64,000 bases of DNA from an uncultured Sunxiuqinia sp. Its GTDB lineage: Bacteria > Bacteroidota > Bacteroidia > Bacteroidales > Prolixibacteraceae. Every line of letters begins with the position of its first letter. Position 1 is the first letter of the stretch. The stretch is taken from assembly GCF_947495665.1 (NCBI RefSeq), contig NZ_CANLZV010000013.1, positions 62,001-126,000 of the forward strand, in the 5' to 3' direction. Position numbers and translations under genes: made by a program. The notes below the pieces were generated by a model. It had not been told where the DNA came from, did no database searches, and saw only the letters and a list, made by a program, of their open reading frames with translations. Shown piece by piece: positions 9,959 to 16,501 of this stretch.

Positions 9959-10147
9959 GAAGGAGCAGGAAGGTAAATCGAAGGAAATAAACGGCAATAA
10001 GAAGGAGAATAAAAGGAACAGGAAGGAACCCAATTGTAACGCTTAGGAGCTGATATGTAAGCGGAAGGAGCCCAATTGTAGCTCGAAGGAATAGAAATGT
10101 AAGTAGCAGGAATTGAATGGTAAGGCGAAAGCGTTATAATGGAAATT
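9959..10147. repeat. Nine tandem degenerate repeats with an exact 21-bp period
   Basis: Units begin at 9959, 9980, 10001, 10022, 10043, 10064, 10085, 10106 and 10127, always 21 bases apart. The shared pattern is GAAGGA-N4-AA-N2-GTAA with variable ends; units 4 and 6 agree best (both contain CCCAATTGTA). The last unit is weak. The period equals two DNA helical turns and also seven codons: in one frame the units read Lys-Glu-x5, but that frame has no ATG and meets stops in units 5 and 7. The array ends 47 bases before the 219-residue gene. The whole gap 9885-10194 otherwise holds no gene. Confidence 0.85.
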
Positions 10148-10194
10148 GAAAAATTTAGTTTTTACTTATTAATAACCCTTTTAATTCAATTTTT

Positions 10195-10854
10195 ATGGCA
10201 ACTAAACCCAAAACTTCAGAGGCTAAAACGATGGAACAGTACCGAGTCGCCTTAGACAATGCTGAATCACAAGCAGAAATTGCAGCTATCATGGCTGACT
10301 TAGGTTTTGACTCCGCAGTTATCGGAGAAGGTAAAGCAATTCTGGCAGAAACCAGAGCCGCTTACGATGCCAACAAAACGGAAGACGATGAAACTTCCGA
10401 AGCTTATGCCGATTTTTCAAGTAAAAAAGAACAACTGGAGGACACCTTCAGCCTTCACCGTAAGAAAGCCAAAGTAATATTCCGTAATGATTCATTAACC
10501 GCTGATAAATTAGCAATTTCAGGGGCAATGCCTCGTTCATACATGAACTGGTTGGAAGCCGCAAGAAAGTTTTATAGTGTTGCATCAGCTGATTCTGCCA
10601 TTCAAGGCAAGCTAGCCAGACTTAAGATTTCAGCGGATGATTTGGCGGCTGCAAATACAATGATTTCCGACTTGGAAGCAGCACGTTCGGAATACTTGAA
10701 AGAAAAAGGAGAATCACAAGACGCAACAAAAGCAAAAGATGCAGCATTTGCAAAGATCGATGACTGGATGAGCGAGTTCTACGCCGTAGCAAAGATTGGC
10801 TTGGAAGATAAACCACAGTTATTGGAAGCACTAGGCAAAACCGTAAGAAGCTAG
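10195..10854 (+). CDS. Conserved-looking all-helical protein of unknown function
   Basis: 219 residues, no signal peptide or membrane segment, so probably cytoplasmic. Composition is rich in Ala, Glu, Lys and Asp, and almost all of it should form amphipathic helices. Distinct segments are YRVALDNAESQAEIAAIMADLGFD near residues 17-40, an acidic KTEDDETSEAY stretch, and SLHRKKAKVIFRND near residue 94, the most basic and possibly functional part. I have an impression of similar proteins in other Bacteroidota, but can name no function. It stands alone, downstream of the 21-bp repeat array and upstream of an inverted repeat, which suggests a self-contained unit inside the glycan region. TAGTTTTT at 10156 is a 7/8 match to the -7 box. 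Confidence 0.8.
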   Translation: MATKPKTSEAKTMEQYRVALDNAESQAEIAAIMADLGFDSAVIGEGKAILAETRAAYDANKTEDDETSEAYADFSSKKEQLEDTFSLHRKKAKVIFRNDSLTADKLAISGAMPRSYMNWLEAARKFYSVASADSAIQGKLARLKISADDLAAANTMISDLEAARSEYLKEKGESQDATKAKDAAFAKIDDWMSEFYAVAKIGLEDKPQLLEALGKTVRS

Positions 10855-10872
10855 CGGTATAGTCAACCCTGC

Positions 10873-10936
10873 TTGTAAGCACATTGGCAAGCCTCACAAA
10901 CCAACGCGCCACCAAAGCTTGCCAATAAGCTTACAA
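10873..10936. repeat. Long inverted repeat (20-bp arms) downstream of the 219-residue gene
   Basis: Arms 10873-10892 and 10917-10936 pair at about 17-18 of 20 positions around a 24-base loop; the core is TTGGCAAGC against GCTTGCCAA. A second small perfect hairpin (AAGCCC, loop AAA, GGGCTT) lies at 10949-10963. There is no T run after either, so this is not a classic terminator. It could be a transcript-end structure or a mobile palindromic element. The rest of the gap 10855-11172 holds the promoter and operator of the GntR gene and no gene. Confidence 0.7.
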
Positions 10937-11124
10937 AGCCAGCCCAATAAGCCCAAAGGGCTTTAGGGTTTGCCCACCCACCCCAAACAAAATAAATTCA
11001 TGCTGATCGTATGGGCGCAATGGTAATACCTTCGTGCTGAGTATTATCAGGTTCCTCTTTTTACCGACTAGTTAACTCCAGCCAAATTTATTCGCTAAAA
11101 ACTTTTCCGGCTTATAAAAATGAA

Positions 11125-11132
11125 TAGCTTTG
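11125..11132 (+). promoter_or_regulatory. -7 promoter box TAGCTTTG for the gntR-family gene
   Basis: An exact match to the Bacteroidota -7 consensus TANNTTTG, 40 bases before the start codon. The expected transcription start falls in the palindrome at 11135-11152. Confidence 0.65.
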
Positions 11133-11134
11133 TA

Positions 11135-11152
11135 TGTTCAAACATATGAACA
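11135..11152. promoter_or_regulatory. Candidate GntR operator, TGTTCA-N6-TGAACA palindrome
   Basis: A perfect 6-bp inverted repeat with a 6-base A/T-rich spacer sits directly on the predicted transcription start of the GntR-family gene. Position and symmetry fit an autoregulatory operator for a dimeric winged-helix repressor. Functional assignment is inference. Confidence 0.55.
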
Positions 11153-11172
11153 AGTAAATTTTCACGATACAC

Positions 11173-11901
11173 ATGAAATTCAAAATAGATCATTCCAGTG
11201 CGCTGCCTTTGCACGCCCAGGTCGAAACATTGTTACGTAAATTGATTGAGTTACCGGAATATAAGAATGGCGGCTTACTTCCCAAAGAAGTGGATTTGGC
11301 CAAGCAGTTGGGGATTTCGAGAAATACCTTGAGGCAGGCTACCAATAAATTGGAGTACGAGGGCTTGCTGGTACGGAAAAAAGGAGTGGGAACACGGGTT
11401 GCTGAAAAAACGGTGACAACGCAGCTTGATCATTGGCATAGTTTTACCAATGAAATGAGTGCGCAAGGCTTGAGTTTTAAGAATTATCGCTTGGTGGTTG
11501 AATGGGTGGATGCAGACAGTAAAATAGCTACTTTTTTCAATATTCCGGAAGCTACATCTGTGTTGAAACTAAGTCGTTTGCGAGGAGATGATGAAGCGCC
11601 TTTTGTCTACTTCGAAAGTTACTTTCATCCGCGCATTGGCTTGACCGGGAACGAAGACTTTTCAAAGCCTTTGTATGATTTGCTTGAGAATGATTTTCAT
11701 GTTGTGGCCTCTTTGTCGCGCGAAAAGCTAAAGGCTCGTTTAGCAACGGCCATTACAGCCAAGCGTTTGCAGATAGGAGCAGGTGATCCGGTTTTAGTTC
11801 GCGAGCGGTTTGTTTACGATCCTGGCGATCGCCCATTGGAATACAATATTGGTTTTTACAAAGCCGACAAGTTTACTTATAAAATTGATATAAGAAGATA
11901 G
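11173..11901 (+). CDS. GntR-family (HutC/UTRA type) transcriptional regulator
   Basis: 242 residues. The N-terminal 75 residues are a GntR winged helix: LHAQVETLLRKLIELPEYKNGGLLPKEVDLAKQLGISRNTLRQATNKLEYEGLLVRKKGVGTRV in order, with the recognition helix at SRNTLRQA. The rest is a UTRA ligand-binding domain ending in VLVRERFVYDPGDRPLEYNIGFY. Regulators of this class bind a phosphorylated sugar and release DNA. It heads the transcription unit of sugar kinase, transporter, glycosidases and mannose-6-P isomerase, so mannose-6-phosphate or a related metabolite is a plausible effector (inference). The palindrome at 11135-11152 on its own promoter suggests autoregulation. Such regulators are less usual than SusR or hybrid two-component systems for a Bacteroidota glycan locus. 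Confidence 0.92.
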   Translation: MKFKIDHSSALPLHAQVETLLRKLIELPEYKNGGLLPKEVDLAKQLGISRNTLRQATNKLEYEGLLVRKKGVGTRVAEKTVTTQLDHWHSFTNEMSAQGLSFKNYRLVVEWVDADSKIATFFNIPEATSVLKLSRLRGDDEAPFVYFESYFHPRIGLTGNEDFSKPLYDLLENDFHVVASLSREKLKARLATAITAKRLQIGAGDPVLVRERFVYDPGDRPLEYNIGFYKADKFTYKIDIRR

Positions 11902-11946
11902 TCGCTTGGGCTTGAAATTTTTCGTTCACACAAAAAATATTAGGAA

Positions 11947-12885
11947 ATGAAACAACAAATAGCTATCGGAATTGACGTAGGAGGAAGCCATGTTAGTTGT
12001 GCTGCCTTCAACTTGAATGAAAAGAAATACCTGCCCGAAACTTTTGCAGAGAGTGAGCTGGATAATCATGGTCCGGCGGATGAGATTATTGCTGTGTGGA
12101 GTAAAACGATTGCTCGGTCCATCGAAGCCGTTGGCTTGGAAAACCTGTCCGGAATTGGATTTGCCATGCCTGGCCCTTTCAACTATGAAAAAGGAATTCC
12201 GCTATTTACCGGAGAAAATAATAAGTACGAAAACATTTATGGGATTGATGTTCCGGCAGCATTGCGAAAGTCGTTGAATCTTCCGGTCGACTTCCCGATC
12301 CGCTTCGTCAATGATGCAACAGCATTTGCCATTGGCGAAGATTGGGCCGGGAAAGCTCAAGGCAGCAAGCGGTCGTTATCGATTACGCTGGGAACCGGCT
12401 TTGGCTCGGCTTTTCTGAAAGATAATCTTCCGGTTACTTCGGGCGATGATGTTCCGGAGCAAGGCTGTATTTGGCACCTTCCATTTAAAGAGGGAATTGC
12501 TGATGATTACTTCTCAACGCGGGGACTGGTTGGCCGCTATCAGCAAAAAACCGGGAAATCAGTCAAAGGTGTTAAAGAGATTGCCATGAGTGCACCAACA
12601 GACGAAATAGCTCGTGAGCTTTTTAACGATTTTGGATCGCAGTTGGTGAATTTATTGCATCCGTGGCTGGAGCGTTTTCAGGTGGACGTTTTGGTTATTG
12701 GAGGAAACATAGCCAATGCTTACGAGTGGTTTCAGCCAGCTTTAACGGCAGCCTTAAAAGATAACAACTGTGCAGTGCGTGTAGAAATATCAAGCCTGAA
12801 AGAAACGGCTGCCATTATCGGTAGTGCCGTCTTGGCTGACCATTCTTTTTACGCGCGGGTAGAACCCTTATTGGCTGAAATGTAA
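11947..12885 (+). CDS. ROK-family sugar kinase, probable mannokinase/hexokinase
   Basis: 312 residues. It has the ROK/actin-fold phosphate-binding motif IGIDVGGSH at residues 7-15, the sugar-binding segment VNDATAFAIGE with the catalytic Asp near residue 120, and the second ATP motif ITLGTGFGSAFL near 145. The usual ROK zinc motif (CxCGxxGCxE) is absent; the equivalent region reads PEQGCIWHLP. These enzymes phosphorylate hexoses at the 6-hydroxyl in the cytoplasm. Its place between a sugar regulator and a sugar transporter, in a unit with four-fold mannosidase content and a mannose-6-P isomerase, points to mannose as substrate; glucose or another hexose cannot be excluded. Confidence 0.88.
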   Translation: MKQQIAIGIDVGGSHVSCAAFNLNEKKYLPETFAESELDNHGPADEIIAVWSKTIARSIEAVGLENLSGIGFAMPGPFNYEKGIPLFTGENNKYENIYGIDVPAALRKSLNLPVDFPIRFVNDATAFAIGEDWAGKAQGSKRSLSITLGTGFGSAFLKDNLPVTSGDDVPEQGCIWHLPFKEGIADDYFSTRGLVGRYQQKTGKSVKGVKEIAMSAPTDEIARELFNDFGSQLVNLLHPWLERFQVDVLVIGGNIANAYEWFQPALTAALKDNNCAVRVEISSLKETAAIIGSAVLADHSFYARVEPLLAEM

Positions 12886-12939
12886 TACGAATTCAAAAAA
12901 ACAAAACTTTAATAGCTCCTAATCTAAACCAACTAAATC

Positions 12940-14091
12940 ATGACAAAATCAAAAATCTCAGTAAAGTATATTATCCCGGTGTTGCTCTCATTTTTTGTAA
13001 TGAGTTTTTGCGACCTGGTAGGAATTGGTGTTGATAACGCCAAAGCCGATTTTAATTTGAACAACACGTTGGCGCAATTAATTCCGATGGCAGTTTTTGC
13101 CTGGTTTTTTATTTTATCGGTACCTGTCGGAATTTTACAGGATCGCATCGGGAAGCGAAACATGCTGAATATTGGTATGTTGCTGACTGCGCTTGGCTTG
13201 ATAGTTCCTTTTTTTATGTATTCCTTTCCGGTTTTGCTGGGCGGCTTTGCCATGCTCGGTATCGGGAATACCATTATTCAGGTGTCGGCAAATCCCTTGT
13301 TAATAGATGTTGTATCGGCCAAAAGAGCTTCCAGCTTTTTAAGCTTTTCGCAGTTTATAAAAGCAATCGGATCGATGGTTGCGCCCTACCTGGCCACTTA
13401 TTTTGCCCTTCGCTTTGGCGATTGGAAGATTCTTCTTCTCGTTTTTGGCGGCGTTTCTCTTTTATCGGTAATATGGCTGCACTTTACCCCAATAACCGAA
13501 ACCTTATCAAAAGAGAAGAAAGCAACAATTGGGTCCTGCCTTAAACTTCTGGGCGTCGGTTACATTGCCTTAATGGTACTGGGAATTTTCTTTGTTGTAG
13601 GAATCGATGTGGGGATCAATGCGGCATCAGGGCAATTTTTAATGAAAAAGCTGGGAATGGATACCGAGCCTGCCATGCACGGCCGTAGTTTGTATTTCTT
13701 CGGAAAAATGCTGGGTACTTTTCTAGGGGCTCTATTACTTACTCGCTTTTCTGCACGAAAATTTCTGCTTGGTTCGGCAGTGGTGACCCTGATTACAATT
13801 GTGGCATTCATTTTTTCGCCGTTACCTGTCTTTGCATTGGCATTAATATTCTCCATTGGTTTGGGAGCCTCAAATATTTTCCCGCTGATCTTCTCATTAA
13901 CAGTTGAAAAATATGCCGATCGTGCCAACGAAATTTCAGGACTGATGATTATGGCAGTAGCCGGTGGAGCATTTATTCCTCCTGTTGTTGGAAAAGTAAC
14001 CGATATGCTGAACGTAACAGCCGGAATGTTCGTACTAATCGCATGTTCAGTATATCTTTTGTTTTTAGCTATTTATGCACTAAAAAAATAA
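12940..14091 (+). CDS. MFS sugar transporter (FHS/GlcP-FucP-like)
   Basis: 383 residues with about 12 hydrophobic segments. The early acidic FVMSFCDLVGIGVDNAK region and the loop-2 motif GILQDRIGKRN are typical of major-facilitator symporters, and the FHS-like AMLGIGNTIIQVSANPLL segment near residue 105 recalls hexose/H+ symporters of Bacteroidota. It should import a monosaccharide across the inner membrane. It starts 54 bases after the kinase and ends 7 bases before the next GH92 gene, so it is firmly inside the operon; mannose is the expected substrate from context. Confidence 0.9.
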   Translation: MTKSKISVKYIIPVLLSFFVMSFCDLVGIGVDNAKADFNLNNTLAQLIPMAVFAWFFILSVPVGILQDRIGKRNMLNIGMLLTALGLIVPFFMYSFPVLLGGFAMLGIGNTIIQVSANPLLIDVVSAKRASSFLSFSQFIKAIGSMVAPYLATYFALRFGDWKILLLVFGGVSLLSVIWLHFTPITETLSKEKKATIGSCLKLLGVGYIALMVLGIFFVVGIDVGINAASGQFLMKKLGMDTEPAMHGRSLYFFGKMLGTFLGALLLTRFSARKFLLGSAVVTLITIVAFIFSPLPVFALALIFSIGLGASNIFPLIFSLTVEKYADRANEISGLMIMAVAGGAFIPPVVGKVTDMLNVTAGMFVLIACSVYLLFLAIYALKK

Positions 14092-14098
14092 TGAACGA

Positions 14099-16471
14099 AT
14101 GAAACGCTTGGCTTACTTTGTGGCAATCATACTCCTGTTGTCATGTCAAACAGAAACTAAATTACACCCCGAATTTAATGCCATCCAGTATGTCGATCCT
14201 CAAATCGGGTCGGTGCACGGACGTTGGTTTTTTTACACACCGGCAGCCTTGCCTTTTGGGATGGCTAAGTTGGCTCCGCATACCAATGCTTATGAGGGCG
14301 AAGGAAGTTGGTCGCCCCAGGGATATGACGACCGGCATGGTTCCATCGAAGGATTTGGGCATTTTCATGAATTTCAGATTGGAGGGCTGGTAGTCATGCC
14401 AACAACGGGAGAGTTGAAAACGGTTCCCGGAACGCTGGAAGAGCCGGATGCGGGCTATCGCTCGCGATTCGACAAGACTAGCGAAGAATCAATGCCTGGC
14501 TATTATTCCGTGCTGTTAAAGGATTATGGTGTGCGGGCAGAGCTAACAGCGACGGAGCGCGTAGGCTTTCATCGTTATACCTTCCCCGAGTCGGAGCAGT
14601 CGAACCTGATTATTGACATTGGGCATAAACAAGGTGAAAGTAGCATGGTAACTGATGCCTTTATTCGGATGAACGGGAAAAAACAGCTGGAAGGTTATAT
14701 TGAAACTTACCCGGTGTACCTTACTTTTTGTGATCCGGATAACCGGGTAAAAATGTACTTTGTCATACAGTTGGATAAAGAACCGGAAGCTTTCGGCACG
14801 TTTGTCAATGAGCAACAGGAAGCCGGTAAAACCGAAAGTAAGGGAGTTGGCAATGGCTTTTACCTTACATTTCAAACCGATGAAAATGAATTGGTTGAAA
14901 TGCAGGTGGGCTTGTCGTACACGAGCATAGCCAACGCACGCAATAATTTGAATGTGGAGGCTGAGGGACAGACGTTTGACTCGGTGAAAGAAAATGCAGC
15001 ATTAAAATGGAATGAAAAACTTTCCCGCTTCCAGGTGGAAGGGGCTACTGAGGCTGACCGGATCAAATTTTATACGGGCTTGTACCATGCCCTGTTGGGA
15101 CGCGGAATAGCGAGCGATGTGAATGGCCAATACATTCAGTACGATAAAACAATTGGGCAGATTCCGTTGGATGAATCGGGTACACCTCGGTATCATCAGT
15201 ATAACACAGACGGCATTTGGGGCGGTTTCTGGAATCTTGGGCAGCTTTGGGCGCTGGCTTATCCCCGTTACCTGAGTGAATATGTCCAGTCCAATATCGA
15301 TTTCTCGAAAGTAAGTGGCTGGCTGCACGATGGCATGGCTGCCGGAACCTACACAAACGGAGTCCAAACCAACTTTCAGGGCTTGTTAATGGCTTCGGCT
15401 TACAATGCAGGTATTCGCGATTTTGAAGTAGAAACAGGCTATGAGGCAGCCTTGAGAAATGAGCTTGAATACCACGGTCGAAACCTGGGGAATGGAAAAT
15501 ATGATTTGCATTATTTCGTAAAGAATGGCTATGTGCCATCAAAAGATACGGTGATTGCTAATGGTTGGGTGTTCAACTTTGGAGCATCTCACACCCTGGA
15601 ATATGCTTTTAGTTCGTATGCTGTAGGACAATTTGCCAAAGCATTGGGGCATGAAGCAGATTATCAAAAACTGATGACTCAGGCCGGAAACTGGGTAAAT
15701 ATTTTTGACCCGGCAACCCGTTTTATCCGGCCGCGCTACGAAGATGGCCGCTTTATTGAGAACTTCAATCCGCTGGAAGGATGGCGTGGTTTTCAGGAAG
15801 GGAATGCCTATCAATATACCTGGTATGTTCCGCATGATCCGGCTGGTCTGATCGAAAAAATGGGGGTTGATACGTTCAACGTTCGTTTGGAGAAAACATT
15901 TGTCGAAAGTCAAAAATCATTGTTTGGAGGAGGTCGCGAGGTGCACAGTTTTTCAGGCGTAGAGAAGCTGTACAATCAGGGAAATCAGCCTTGCCTGCAC
16001 CAGGCCTGGTTGTTCAATTACTCGGGCAAGCCTTGGCAAACCCAGCATTGGACACGAACCATTTGCGATGAATTTTATGGAACAGAACCACTGCATGGCT
16101 ATGGTTTTGGGCAGGATGAAGACCAGGGACAGCTGGGCGCCTGGTACGTGATGGGGGCACTTGGGCTATTCGATGTTCAGGGGCATGCGGCAATGAATCC
16201 ATCCTTCCAGTTCGGAAGTCCGATGTTTGACAAAGTGACCATTCAACTGGATGAAAACTATTACGAAGGAAAGACTTTGGTTCTCGAAACCCGCAACAAC
16301 TCCAAAGAAAACAAATATGTACAGTCGGTTACCTGGAATGGTCAGCCTGTGGAAAATTGCTGGATCTCGCGAAATGAACTGATGAAAGGGGGAACCCTGC
16401 TTTTTGAAATGGGTAGCAGCCCTAATAAAAATTGGGGAGTAGGAACGCCTCCTCCGTCTATGGCGAAGTAG
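14099..16471 (+). CDS. Divergent GH92-family lipoprotein with Gln at the catalytic-acid position
   Basis: 790 residues with lipobox LLS-C16. GH92 features are recognisable but divergent: IQYVDPQIGSVHGRWFFYTP at the start of the sandwich, ALPFGMAKLAPH, GLYHALLGRG, and the C-terminal GQDEDQGQLGAWY with Asp673 and Asp675. The acid motif reads QGNQPCLH, giving Gln630 where Glu is expected. The substitution is in the same column as in the GH92 proteins at 6572 and 23799. It begins 7 bases after the MFS stop codon, so translation is probably coupled. A specialised linkage (phosphomannose-like or otherwise activated) is possible; loss of catalysis with retained binding is the alternative. Confidence 0.9.
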   Translation: MKRLAYFVAIILLLSCQTETKLHPEFNAIQYVDPQIGSVHGRWFFYTPAALPFGMAKLAPHTNAYEGEGSWSPQGYDDRHGSIEGFGHFHEFQIGGLVVMPTTGELKTVPGTLEEPDAGYRSRFDKTSEESMPGYYSVLLKDYGVRAELTATERVGFHRYTFPESEQSNLIIDIGHKQGESSMVTDAFIRMNGKKQLEGYIETYPVYLTFCDPDNRVKMYFVIQLDKEPEAFGTFVNEQQEAGKTESKGVGNGFYLTFQTDENELVEMQVGLSYTSIANARNNLNVEAEGQTFDSVKENAALKWNEKLSRFQVEGATEADRIKFYTGLYHALLGRGIASDVNGQYIQYDKTIGQIPLDESGTPRYHQYNTDGIWGGFWNLGQLWALAYPRYLSEYVQSNIDFSKVSGWLHDGMAAGTYTNGVQTNFQGLLMASAYNAGIRDFEVETGYEAALRNELEYHGRNLGNGKYDLHYFVKNGYVPSKDTVIANGWVFNFGASHTLEYAFSSYAVGQFAKALGHEADYQKLMTQAGNWVNIFDPATRFIRPRYEDGRFIENFNPLEGWRGFQEGNAYQYTWYVPHDPAGLIEKMGVDTFNVRLEKTFVESQKSLFGGGREVHSFSGVEKLYNQGNQPCLHQAWLFNYSGKPWQTQHWTRTICDEFYGTEPLHGYGFGQDEDQGQLGAWYVMGALGLFDVQGHAAMNPSFQFGSPMFDKVTIQLDENYYEGKTLVLETRNNSKENKYVQSVTWNGQPVENCWISRNELMKGGTLLFEMGSSPNKNWGVGTPPPSMAK

Positions 16472-16501
16472 TAGAATCAGTCAACCTAAAAAACAAAAGT
16501 A

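Noticed and set aside
9888-10044. Open frame through the 21-bp array encoding Lys-Glu heptads as a small gene
   Set aside because: It has no ATG, GTG or TTG start in a sensible place and the heptads are cut by stop codons at units 5 and 7; kept as a repeat only.
9959-10147. CRISPR array
   Set aside because: Units are contiguous with no spacers, are strongly degenerate, and no cas gene is present.
10873-10936. Integron attC site
   Set aside because: Although palindromic and imperfectly paired, it lacks recognisable core-site RYYYAAC/GTTRRRY ends in the right places and there is no integrase or cassette series.
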